A stretch of DNA of 35,043 nt from Halochromatium roseum (GTDB lineage: Bacteria; Pseudomonadota; Gammaproteobacteria; Chromatiales; Chromatiaceae), in the NCBI RefSeq assembly GCF_016653315.1, contig NZ_NHSH01000040.1, forward strand, positions 1 through 35,043, written 5' to 3'. The position numbers were made by a program, and so were the translations under genes. Position 1 is the stretch's first letter. Each line of letters opens with the position of its first letter. Positions 1 to 7,963 of the stretch are shown piece after piece. The notes beneath the pieces are model-generated. The model made no database searches, was not told the DNA's origin, and saw nothing but the letters and a program-made list of their open reading frames with translations.

Positions 1-55
1 GCCATTCAATTATTAATAGGGTCGAATTATAACTTTTCAAGGTTAAGCTGTTGTT

Positions 56-763
56 TTGAAAAAGCTTACTGAAAGAATGCTCGTCAGGTTACTGAAAAAT
101 AAAAAAATATTATTTAGTCACAAGTCTTTTATTTTAGCCTTGGGAGATCAGCTTGTTTTGGGCGCATTTGTGATTAAATTCCAGTATCCTGACTGGAGCG
201 CAAGATTCACTGAACTCCTGCGCTCGTCTGGTCGCATGATTTGGCCGCTCGCCTATTTCTTCCTGTTTGCAGCGCTTCTGGTCATTGATCGTCTTGTTAA
301 AAAATTTGTTCTAGGTTTTGTGATTGCGATTATTGTTCTGGTTCAATATTGGGATGTTTCCAGCTGGCATGGATTTGTACAGCAGCAAATTACCAACGCT
401 TCATCAGCTAGCTCGAGTGTTTTTGCTTGGAGATCCGATCCGCAGGTCATGCGGATGCTCACAATGGCTAATGAAATACAGCTACTGCCCGGTGATGATT
501 GGCAACAACTTAAAATCATAAGCTGGCTATCAGCAAGATATGATCTGGTCAGTAATGTTGCCTATTTCGCTCGTACGAGTCCTAGCGTTCTGCGAACTAA
601 AGCACAGGGGCAGCTTGACGCCCTGGCTCAAGGTGAACTCGTTCCAGGTGTGGTGTATGCAATCACTGATGCGGAGTTAGTGCTTGCGACCTGTCAGCGC
701 TCAGGTGTGTTTTGCTACTCGGTCGATAAGATGGCGCTTGCAATAATAGCTAATCAACTATAA
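56..763 (+). pseudogene. DUF6311-like membrane protein, C-terminal remnant
   Basis: The 235-residue product begins at TTG and has hydrophobic segments at about residues 25-45, 60-80 and 85-97, followed by a soluble tail. Its middle aligns by eye with the C-terminal part of the 565-residue protein encoded at 1290-2987: 'LLRSSGRMIW' here against 'TFRASGRFFW' there, and 'LVQYWDVSS' against 'GLQLIDTSS'. It therefore looks like the last 230 or so residues of the same family without the roughly 330-residue multi-pass N-terminal part. Upstream in this frame there are stops at 14-16, 17-19 and 44-46, so the reading frame cannot continue upstream. It could be a decayed or frameshifted paralogue whose 5' part lies outside the window, or a genuine short protein started from TTG. 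No clear ribosome binding site is seen. Confidence 0.55.
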
Positions 764-838
764 GCGTTTTATTGTGCAATGTCACCATTGTCATTGCAAA
801 AAAAGAACCATAACCAGGGTCAATGTCTAGATGTTAAA

Positions 839-1276
839 ATGCTAAAATGTAACAGACTTCTTGGCTATGGTTTTATTCGCTACCTCATGGTAGGCATTGT
901 TCTTTTTATGATTGATTGGGTTGTTTTTTATTCCATGCTGCTGGTGATGGAAGCGAGTATTGATATGGCACAAATTGTTAGTCGCGCATGCGGGGCTTCT
1001 TGTGGTTTTGTCGTCCACAAATATTTTAGCTTTCGCGAGCTAACGCGACTGCGGTCATCCCGTACGGTATATCAAGGCTTTGGCTATTTCCTTGTCGCCC
1101 TTTTTAATATCATGATTTCACCGTTATTGCTTAATCTCGTTCTGATGCTGACGGCTGACACACTGTTCATCTCTAAGATTATCCTTGAAATGATTCTAGT
1201 GTTGCAGACCTATTTGTTGATGTTGCTGGTTTTTCGCTGGGATCGTCTTGCGTTGTTCACTGGTGTTCGGTTTTAG
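839..1276 (+). CDS. GtrA-family membrane protein (putative flippase)
   Basis: This gene encodes a small membrane protein with four hydrophobic segments, matching the GtrA family layout: a start like 'FIRYLMVGIV', then 'SRACGASCGFVVHKYFSF', where the usual family pattern is a helix ending in a conserved Asn/His-Lys-aromatic-x-Phe. GtrA proteins are thought to flip polyprenyl-phosphate-linked sugars across the inner membrane. I chose the ATG at 839 (145 residues, the usual family length). An in-frame ATG at 779 would add 20 hydrophilic residues. Neither start has a good Shine-Dalgarno. It lies 13 bp before the DUF6311 gene and in the same cassette as a GtrB-type transferase, which supports the family call. 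Composition is AT-rich like its neighbours. Confidence 0.8.
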   Translation: MLKCNRLLGYGFIRYLMVGIVLFMIDWVVFYSMLLVMEASIDMAQIVSRACGASCGFVVHKYFSFRELTRLRSSRTVYQGFGYFLVALFNIMISPLLLNLVLMLTADTLFISKIILEMILVLQTYLLMLLVFRWDRLALFTGVRF

Positions 1277-1289
1277 CGAGGCATGAGTA

Positions 1290-2987
1290 ATGACGTTTTC
1301 TTGGCGAAAAATAACGAGCATGCGGGTGTTTGACCTGAAGACTTTGTTAGCATTCCGCATCCTAATCGCTGCCTTGATTGGTGGTGGAATTTCTATATGG
1401 ATTCTATCGCTTGAATTCATTGTTGGTACCGCGGATGCCGTCAGATTCCCGCGGGGTGATCAAGCACAAGCGTTAACGGGTGCGCTGTATTTCTTTCAGG
1501 ACCACTGGCATCTGCCGCTCTTTGCGATTGAGAATACCGGATTTGATTTGCCGGTCAATCTCGCCTTTACTGACAGTATTCCATTGCTGGCGTTGATTTT
1601 TAAGCCTTTGAGTATGTGGCTATCGATGCCAATCAATTATTTTGGCTACTGGATATTGATATGTTTTGTCCTGCAGTCAGTGTTTTTTATTCTGATATTA
1701 GATCAGTTAAGAATACGTGGGTTGGTGCCGGTGATCAGCGGGGCTATTATGATCTGCCTCGCTCCAGCAATGCTTTATCGTTTTTGGCTATGGCATCCAG
1801 CGCTTTGTGGACATTTTTTATTAACCGCGGCAATCTTTGGTTATTTGGTTGCTGATCATTGGCGTTCCACCCATTTTGTGTTGTTCTGGGGCGTGGAGCT
1901 GATTGCGGCACTCTGGATACATCCCTACTTTTTAGCCATGACTTATCCGGTGTTTATGCTTGCGATCATGAGGCGTCAGGGTTTTGCCTGGCACCGACAA
2001 GTCATTGCAAACAAGGTGATACTGCTCGTCGCGGTCACGGCGGCAATTGTACTGGCCGGATGGATTGGAGGGCACATCGGGGCGGGGTTCGACTCAAGAG
2101 CACCGAGCGATGGCTATGGAATCTATTCTATGAATTTGCTTGCTCCATTTGGTGCCATGGGAATGAGTACACTCTTCCCTGGTGGAGGCTATGCTCAGGG
2201 TACCGCTGCCCAGATCGATGGGTTCAACTATCTTGGCGCGGGTGTTTTTTTTGGTAGCCTTCTGTCACTTGTCGTTATCTATCGGGATTGGTCTAGCCAC
2301 TCGGTTCGGGTGATGATGGCAGTGATGGAGACTTGGCCTCTTCTCATCCTTGTTGTGCTCTTCGCGCTGTACTCGTTGTCAAACCGTATATATTTCGCGG
2401 ACATGCTTATTGCCGAGTATGAGGTGCCCGGCCTGATTCTTGGTTTGTTTGATACGTTTCGAGCATCGGGGCGTTTTTTTTGGATTGTTTATCCGCTGAT
2501 GGTTGCAACGATCTGGTGGATTGTTTCACGAGCGTTCACTCCGCCAAAAGCAAATGTCATTATTCTCACCATTGTTGGTCTGCAGCTGATTGATACGTCG
2601 TCATTAAGAGATGCCATGGCCTCGGAAAAGCCTCCAGGTGAGATTGCCGTCAGCCGGGAGTGGCATGAGCTGATTTCCCGATACCATAGGATTGAACTCT
2701 ACCCGCCGAGTCACTGTACCGATGACTGGGATAACATTGAGGATAACTTTTCATTGCAACTTCTTGCTGGCTATTATGGCCTGAGTACCAACAGTGTCTC
2801 TTCGGCGCGATTGGTTGTTCCCTGCGAGACAAGAAAAGCCGAGGCAAAAGTAACTGCTTTGACGCCTGGAAAGCTTGTATTCTTCCGTCGAGATGTATAC
2901 GGTCAAGATTTTATCGAATCTCGAGGCTGGGCCGACTCTTGCGATACACGTGGTCAGTTTTATGTCTGCTCCAGTTCTGGTCGTTGA
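1290..2987 (+). CDS. DUF6311-type multi-pass membrane protein, possible GT-C glycosyltransferase
   Basis: This gene encodes a 565-residue protein with about ten to twelve hydrophobic helices through residue 460 and a soluble C-terminal tail with several Cys. The first extracytoplasmic loop carries acidic and polar residues ('RGDQ' with Asp57, then 'FTDSIPL'), as in GT-C fold glycosyltransferases that use polyprenyl-phosphate sugars. I recognise the overall pattern as DUF6311. Start ATG 1290 is preceded by GAGG at 1278-1281 with good spacing. It sits between GtrA and a GtrB-like gene, exactly where serotype-conversion clusters place their specific acceptor transferase (GtrX/Gtr type IV). I therefore infer that it transfers a flipped lipid-linked sugar to a surface glycan in the periplasm. 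The role is inference; membership of a large polytopic family is visible. Confidence 0.65.
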   Translation: MTFSWRKITSMRVFDLKTLLAFRILIAALIGGGISIWILSLEFIVGTADAVRFPRGDQAQALTGALYFFQDHWHLPLFAIENTGFDLPVNLAFTDSIPLLALIFKPLSMWLSMPINYFGYWILICFVLQSVFFILILDQLRIRGLVPVISGAIMICLAPAMLYRFWLWHPALCGHFLLTAAIFGYLVADHWRSTHFVLFWGVELIAALWIHPYFLAMTYPVFMLAIMRRQGFAWHRQVIANKVILLVAVTAAIVLAGWIGGHIGAGFDSRAPSDGYGIYSMNLLAPFGAMGMSTLFPGGGYAQGTAAQIDGFNYLGAGVFFGSLLSLVVIYRDWSSHSVRVMMAVMETWPLLILVVLFALYSLSNRIYFADMLIAEYEVPGLILGLFDTFRASGRFFWIVYPLMVATIWWIVSRAFTPPKANVIILTIVGLQLIDTSSLRDAMASEKPPGEIAVSREWHELISRYHRIELYPPSHCTDDWDNIEDNFSLQLLAGYYGLSTNSVSSARLVVPCETRKAEAKVTALTPGKLVFFRRDVYGQDFIESRGWADSCDTRGQFYVCSSSGR

Positions 2988-3936
2988 TCAACCCGGCGCG
3001 ATGCCGGAGTTATCTATTGTTGTCCCTGTTTATAATGAGGCCGAGGCTATATTGCCGTTTCTGTCCACGGTCATCAACTGTGTTGAATCTAGTGCCTCAA
3101 GTTTTGAGTTAATCATTGTCGATGACGGCTCGGAGGATGAGACCGCGCTGATCGTTAGCCACCTATCGGCGCGGGATTCAAGACTGACTCTCGTGCGATT
3201 ATCACGCAATTTTGGTAAGGAGGCGGCATTAGATGCAGGCTTGATGATCGCCAAGGGTCGGGCGCTTTTGTTTATGGATGCCGATTACCAGCATCCGCCG
3301 TATTTGATTGCCAGCATGGTTGAGTCTTGGCGCGCTGGTGCTGATGTGGTCAATGCCAAAAAGCGCGCAAGAGGTTATGAGCATCGCTGGTACCGTTTCC
3401 TTTCCCATCGTTTTAATCAGTTATTTACTTCACTGTCGGGTGTCCCGCTTGATGGCGCTAGCGATTTCAAGCTGATCGATCGTCAGGTAGCCGAGGCGTT
3501 GAAGCAATGCCCGGAGCGCAACCGCTTCTTCCGTGGCCTGGTTGCATGGGTGGGTTTTCACCAGCAGGATATCTTATTTGATGTTGGCGAGAGGCATGCG
3601 GGACGATCAGGTTGGTCGTATGGACGCTTGTTCTCCTATGCTGTCAACAATATTTTGGCATTTACATCGTTTCCTTTGATCGCAATTGCTGGTCTTGGAG
3701 CTGCCGCGATTGTGGTTTCAGTGGTACTTGTTATCCAAACCCTGTTCAATTACATGTTGGGCAATGCGGTACAAGGGTTTACAACCGTGCTTGTCGCTAT
3801 CGCATTCTTTGGTAGCGTCACGCTCTTGTCGGTGGGTGTTGTTGCCTTATATGTCGCGAAAATCTATGATGAGCAGAAAGCTCGGCCGGTCTATTTAGTC
3901 AAAGTAACTCGCCGCCAGTGCGAACGTCATGAATAA
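2962..3936 (+). CDS. GtrB-type polyprenyl-phosphate glycosyltransferase (GT2)
   Basis: This is a GT2 enzyme of the dolichol/undecaprenyl-phosphate sugar synthase type. With the ATG at 2962, the N-terminal strand is 'LSIVVPVYNE', the nucleotide-binding motif 'VDDGS' has its Asp pair at residues 54-55, and the metal motif 'DADYQHPP' begins at residue 106. Two C-terminal helices (about residues 240-265 and 275-300) anchor it in the inner membrane, as in GtrB. Expected reaction: transfer of a hexose from a nucleotide sugar to undecaprenyl phosphate on the cytoplasmic face. The start is uncertain: ATG 2962 overlaps the previous gene by 26 bp, while ATG 3001 would give 311 residues and no overlap; neither has a strong ribosome site. 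It forms a functional trio with the GtrA and DUF6311 genes. Confidence 0.88.
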   Translation: MSAPVLVVDQPGAMPELSIVVPVYNEAEAILPFLSTVINCVESSASSFELIIVDDGSEDETALIVSHLSARDSRLTLVRLSRNFGKEAALDAGLMIAKGRALLFMDADYQHPPYLIASMVESWRAGADVVNAKKRARGYEHRWYRFLSHRFNQLFTSLSGVPLDGASDFKLIDRQVAEALKQCPERNRFFRGLVAWVGFHQQDILFDVGERHAGRSGWSYGRLFSYAVNNILAFTSFPLIAIAGLGAAAIVVSVVLVIQTLFNYMLGNAVQGFTTVLVAIAFFGSVTLLSVGVVALYVAKIYDEQKARPVYLVKVTRRQCERHE

Positions 3937-4005
3937 AGCCCTGTGCTACATGGATTTACTCGCGCTAGCTGGTAGGTGCTTTTGGCCAACGGAACAGGGG
4001 CCATC

Positions 4006-4779
4006 ATGACCCTGGCATTGATCCTCCAGTTCACCCGTCAAGATCTCGTCGACCGTTACGCCGGCTCGCTGCTTGGCGGGCTCTGGACCTTCATCCAGCC
4101 GCTGGTCAACATGCTGGTGTTTATCCTGGTGTTCTCGCAGCTCATGGGCGCGCGGCTGCCAGCGTTCAGCGGCAGCGGTCGTTTTAGTTATAGCATCTAT
4201 CTGGTCGCCGGGCTGCTCGGCTGGATTGCCTTTGCCTCGACGCTGACCCGCACCACCACGGTCTTCATCGATAAGGCGCACCTGATCACCAAGGTGCGTC
4301 TCTCGCTGTGGTGGCTGCCGCTGTTCGTCGTGCTGAGCGACAGCATCATCTTTCTGATCTCGGCGGGCTTCTTCCTCGGCTTCTTGCTGCTGATCGAGCA
4401 TCCGATCACCGCGCGCTTCCTGTGGATTCCCCTCATCTTCGTGGTGCAGCAGAGCTTCGCTTATGCGCTTGGCCTGGTGCTGGCGATCCTAGGCGTCTTT
4501 CTGCGCGATATCCGTGAGTTGGTCACCGTGGTGCTGCAGCTGTGGTTCTGGCTGACGCCGATCGTCTACGTCTTCAGTATCATCCCTGAGGCCCTGCAGC
4601 CTCGGATGCAGCTCAACCCGATGTTTCCGGTGATCGATGCCTATCACTCCGTGGTGCTGTTCAACGCTCATCCACAGCCGTTGGGCCTGATCGTGCTCGT
4701 TGTCCTCACTGCGCTTCTGTTCGCGCTGGGCCGCTGGCTGTTCGTCCGCCTCGAGCGCGACATCCGTGACTTGATTTAA
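4006..4779 (+). CDS. wzm: ABC-2 polysaccharide export permease Wzm
   Basis: This gene encodes a 257-residue polytopic protein with about six hydrophobic helices. It begins 'LILQFTRQDLVDRYAGS' and continues 'LGGLWTFIQPL', the classic N-terminal region of O-antigen/capsule ABC-2 permeases, and ends in the amphipathic 'RLERDIRDLI' typical of Wzm. It forms the channel that exports lipid-linked polysaccharide across the inner membrane together with the ATPase that starts 6 bp downstream. I prefer ATG 4006, preceded by AGGGG at close spacing, over the in-frame GTG at 3976, which adds ten residues that do not look family-like. Composition changes sharply here: this gene is GC-rich, unlike the four genes upstream. 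Confidence 0.92.
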   Translation: MTLALILQFTRQDLVDRYAGSLLGGLWTFIQPLVNMLVFILVFSQLMGARLPAFSGSGRFSYSIYLVAGLLGWIAFASTLTRTTTVFIDKAHLITKVRLSLWWLPLFVVLSDSIIFLISAGFFLGFLLLIEHPITARFLWIPLIFVVQQSFAYALGLVLAILGVFLRDIRELVTVVLQLWFWLTPIVYVFSIIPEALQPRMQLNPMFPVIDAYHSVVLFNAHPQPLGLIVLVVLTALLFALGRWLFVRLERDIRDLI

Positions 4780-4784
4780 CCATC

Positions 4785-6035
4785 ATGATCGAAGCCATCG
4801 GGCTCACCAAGACCTTCAAGCTCTATCGCAGTCCTTCCGACCGCTTGCTCGAGAGCCTGCTGCGCAAGCCGCGTCACCGGCGCTATATCGCCTTGGATGA
4901 GGTCTCCTTTGCAGTAGAACCGGGCGAGACGCTCGGTATCCTTGGCCGCAATGGTGCCGGTAAGTCGACCTTGCTGAAGCTGTTGATGGGCGTGTTGCTA
5001 CCGGATCGGGGCGAATTGCGCCTGAGCGGAAAGCTGACTGGTCTGCTGGAGCTTGGCACAGGTTTCGATACCAGCCTCACCGGGCTGCAGAACATCGAGC
5101 GCAATGGCCGGTTGCTCGGCATGAGCGGGCAGGAGATTGCCGATCGGCGCGCGGAGATCATCGCCTTCTCCGAGCTGGGCGATTACATTGGCGAGCCGTT
5201 GCGGACCTATTCCTCGGGCATGACGATGCGGCTGGCGTTTGCGATTGCCATCCATGCCGATCCGGCCTGCTTTCTGGTCGATGAGGCGCTCTCGGTGGGC
5301 GATGCCCACTTCCAGCAGAAGTGCATTCGGCGCATCAAGCAGTTTCGCGATCAGGGCGGCAGCCTGATCTTCGTCTCGCACGATCTGAACGCGGTCAAGG
5401 TGCTCTGTGATCGCGCTATCGTGCTTGAGCGTGGCCGGGTGGTGGCCGCGGGCACGCCGGATGCGGCGGTTAATGCCTACAACCGCATCATCGCCGATCT
5501 GGATGAGGATGCGCCGCTGCAGGCGTCTGTTGATGAGGCGGTTGGCGGCTACGGCAATCGTGCGCTTGAACTCATCGGTGGCGAACTCTGTGGCGAGGTC
5601 TCGGGTGCCGATCTGGTCAGCGCGGGCGAGCCGGTCTCTGTGTGCTTACGGATCAAGGCCCAACAGCGGATCGAGGACTTCACCCTAGGGATCCTGATCC
5701 GTGATCGCTTTGGTCAGGATGTGTTTGGCACCAACAGCTATTTTCTCGGGCAGCCGCTGACGGCGAGCGCAGGCGAGCGCCTGACAGTCGAGCTGTGCTT
5801 CCCGATGAATCTGGCGCCGGGCAAATATACCCTGACGGCGGCCCTGCACAGTGCCCACAATCATCTGCAGGATTGCTATCACTGGTGCGATAATCTGCTG
5901 CGCTTCGAGGTCGCCGGTATCATCGGGCCGGTGTTCTATGGCATCGCGCGCCTTGAGCCCCGGATGCGGGTGTATCCCGGCGGTCATGGCCCGCAGCCAC
6001 CCTCGGAGGATGAAACGCGCGCGATTTCGGCTTAA
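4785..6035 (+). CDS. wzt: Polysaccharide export ATPase Wzt with C-terminal glycan-binding domain
   Basis: This gene encodes a 416-residue ATP-binding subunit. Walker A 'GRNGAGKST' is at residues 54-62, signature 'YSSGM' at 142-146, Walker B 'FLVDEA' at 163-168 and 'VSHD' at 197-200. 'YSSGM' instead of LSGGQ is characteristic of polysaccharide exporters. Residues of about 255-395 form an extra beta-rich domain like the Wzt C-terminal domain that, in E. coli O9a/O8, binds the modified non-reducing end of the finished polymer. That domain implies export coupled to chain termination, which fits the methyltransferase gene next downstream. Start ATG 4785 lies 6 bp after wzm, so the two are surely co-transcribed. 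Confidence 0.93.
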   Translation: MIEAIGLTKTFKLYRSPSDRLLESLLRKPRHRRYIALDEVSFAVEPGETLGILGRNGAGKSTLLKLLMGVLLPDRGELRLSGKLTGLLELGTGFDTSLTGLQNIERNGRLLGMSGQEIADRRAEIIAFSELGDYIGEPLRTYSSGMTMRLAFAIAIHADPACFLVDEALSVGDAHFQQKCIRRIKQFRDQGGSLIFVSHDLNAVKVLCDRAIVLERGRVVAAGTPDAAVNAYNRIIADLDEDAPLQASVDEAVGGYGNRALELIGGELCGEVSGADLVSAGEPVSVCLRIKAQQRIEDFTLGILIRDRFGQDVFGTNSYFLGQPLTASAGERLTVELCFPMNLAPGKYTLTAALHSAHNHLQDCYHWCDNLLRFEVAGIIGPVFYGIARLEPRMRVYPGGHGPQPPSEDETRAISA

Positions 6036-6157
6036 GCCTGTGAACGAAGCCTGAGCGCCTCGGCGATCCTGAGTATCCAGATTCGGTCATCATCCAGACT
6101 GCCCTGCTGTTCTGGGGCAGACGTGTCGCCAACCACCAACCTCCCTAGCTGATCCGC

Positions 6158-7963
6158 ATGAGCCAGCCCGACGTTGCCTCACACCAACCGCTCGACGTCG
6201 ATGCGCTGATCGCTCGCATCAAGGCCGAGGCGGGCACTGATCAGGATGCCCTGCCGATGCCGGCGCTGGTTGGCGACGCCCTCAACAGCGCCGGTCAAGC
6301 GGATCAGCGCCCAGCCTCCGCATCGGCACTCGGCTGGCTGTTGAGCGCACTCAGCGACGAGGCCTTTCTCGAGGGCGCCTATCGAACGCTGCTCGGGCGA
6401 GCACCCGATGCGGTTGGCGCCGATGCCTATCGCCGTTCGTTGGCGCGTGGTGGTAGCCGCTTGCTGATCCTCTATATCCTTCGGTATTCGGCGGAGGGGC
6501 GGGCATGGGCCGGCGAGGCGGCTGCGTCTCGCAGCCACCTCAATCTGCTGCGGCAGCCCATGCTGCTATCGCGGCTGCGCCGCTATCTCAAGCGGGGTGG
6601 AACCTTGTCTGGCCTGCTGGGCCGGATGAAGGCCGTTGCCAGCGGGCCGGTCGCTGGCGGTCTTAGCCCTAGCCCTAGCCCTAGCCTTCTGAGCCCTAAC
6701 AGCACTCAGCGACCGCAGCTGAAGCCTGCACCTTGGCTGTGGCTCTATCGGCTAGCGCCAGTGAAACGGCCATTGGGGCCATTCTTGCGGTTCGCGGAGC
6801 GGCGCTATCTGCGCAAGCATCCCGAACTCTATGCTCAGCAGGCAGTGTGGCAGTCTAACCAGCGTATCGATCAGCAGCACATCCGAGTCAGCCAGGTGGA
6901 TGAGCGAGTCAGTCGGCTTAAGGCCGAGGCTGTCGAGACTCAAACTGGACTCGAGCACGAGGTTCAGCGTCGCGAGCGCCTGAGTAAAGATCTCGACTTC
7001 TTTCGCAGCGATCTCATCTATCATCGCCAGCAAGCCCAGGAGTTACTCACAGCGTTACGTTCAGCACAGGGCCAACGTACGCAGTCGTCTTATCATGACC
7101 AAGCGCCGGCACATCAAGGGCCAACAGCGCGCGAGTCGCTTGTCACCGAGCCGCTTTCTAACGAGGCGATCGCAACGGCGGCCGCGTCTCTGCAAGCGGT
7201 TCTGGACGCAACGGTCGACGATCGCCTCGATGCCTACTACGTCGCCTTTGAAGAGGAGTTCCGCGGCTCGCCGGAGCAGATCCGCGCAACCCAGGAAGGC
7301 TATGTGGCCGATCTGCTAGGCGCTGCTGTTGTTACCCCGGAGACGCCAGTGCTGGATCTCGGCTGTGGTCGTGGCGAATGGCTCGGCCTGCTCGCTGAGT
7401 CTGGTTTGCATGCGCAGGGCGTCGATAGCAACCGGGTGATGGTCGAACGCTGCCGTTCCTACGGACTCGATGCGCGCTGCGAGGATGCGCTGAGCGCGCT
7501 GCAGGCCCTGCCGGATGCGAGCCTCGGAGCGGTGAGCGCCTTTCATCTGATCGAGCATCTGCCCTTCGCGCTGCTGCATGCACTGCTCGAGCAGGCGCAT
7601 CGGGTGCTGTGTCCTGGTGGCCTGTTGATCCTGGAGACCCCGAATCCGGAGAATGTCCTGGTCGGCAGCCACACCTTCTATCACGACCCCACCCATCGCA
7701 ACCCGATGACGCCGACCGCCACGCGTTTTCTGGTGCGCTATCTCGGGTTTGCCGATCCCGAGATCCGCCGGCTTCATCCGTACCCCGAAAGTGCCAAGGT
7801 GCCCGGTCAGGATGCGCTGACCGAGCGGGTCAATGGCCACCTCTGTGGTCCGCAGGATTTTGCCCTCATTGCACGCAAGCCTAAGCGTCCAGTCGCGGCG
7901 CAGCGGGTGCCGTCCTCGACAGGGCGGGCAACTGCGACCGATGCGACCCAGCCCGCTGCATGA
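6158..7963 (+). CDS. DUF4214 + coiled coil + SAM methyltransferase, putative O-antigen chain terminator
   Basis: This is a 601-residue three-part protein. Residues 69-115 ('FLEGAYRTLLGRAPD' and following, ending with a 'YSAEGRAW' helix) match DUF4214. Residues of about 225-305 are rich in Gln/Arg/Glu heptads and probably form a coiled coil. Residues 385-580 are a class I methyltransferase: 'VLDLGCGRGEW' at 398-408, then 'FHLIEHLP' and the run 'VGSHTFYHDPTHRNP', which I associate with O-antigen chain-terminating methyltransferases of the WbdD type. Likely role: methylation of the non-reducing end of the polymer, setting chain length and marking it for Wzt. The coiled coil could act as a molecular ruler, as in WbdD. 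A Ser-Pro stretch near residue 170 is coded by hexamer repeats. The stop overlaps the next start (ATGA). Confidence 0.8.
   Translation: MSQPDVASHQPLDVDALIARIKAEAGTDQDALPMPALVGDALNSAGQADQRPASASALGWLLSALSDEAFLEGAYRTLLGRAPDAVGADAYRRSLARGGSRLLILYILRYSAEGRAWAGEAAASRSHLNLLRQPMLLSRLRRYLKRGGTLSGLLGRMKAVASGPVAGGLSPSPSPSLLSPNSTQRPQLKPAPWLWLYRLAPVKRPLGPFLRFAERRYLRKHPELYAQQAVWQSNQRIDQQHIRVSQVDERVSRLKAEAVETQTGLEHEVQRRERLSKDLDFFRSDLIYHRQQAQELLTALRSAQGQRTQSSYHDQAPAHQGPTARESLVTEPLSNEAIATAAASLQAVLDATVDDRLDAYYVAFEEEFRGSPEQIRATQEGYVADLLGAAVVTPETPVLDLGCGRGEWLGLLAESGLHAQGVDSNRVMVERCRSYGLDARCEDALSALQALPDASLGAVSAFHLIEHLPFALLHALLEQAHRVLCPGGLLILETPNPENVLVGSHTFYHDPTHRNPMTPTATRFLVRYLGFADPEIRRLHPYPESAKVPGQDALTERVNGHLCGPQDFALIARKPKRPVAAQRVPSSTGRATATDATQPAA
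6665..6682 (+). repeat. Hexamer tandem repeat coding Ser-Pro linker
   Basis: Three perfect copies of agccct (6665-6682) are followed by an imperfect fourth. They encode alternating Ser and Pro in a linker between the DUF4214 part and the coiled coil of the methyltransferase gene. Units of six bases keep the frame, so gain or loss would only change linker length. Confidence 0.85.

Noticed and set aside
1-72. Open frame from the window edge to the TGA at 70-72, possibly the end of an upstream gene
   Set aside because: Only 23 codons are visible and they show no family pattern, so a gene cannot be supported.
3946-4401. 151-codon - strand frame opposite wzm
   Set aside because: Very polar Gln/Asp/Arg product with no domain, opposite a strongly supported membrane protein gene.
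6664-6700. agccct hexamers as a possible telomere-like or regulatory repeat
   Set aside because: They lie inside a coding frame and simply encode a Ser-Pro linker.
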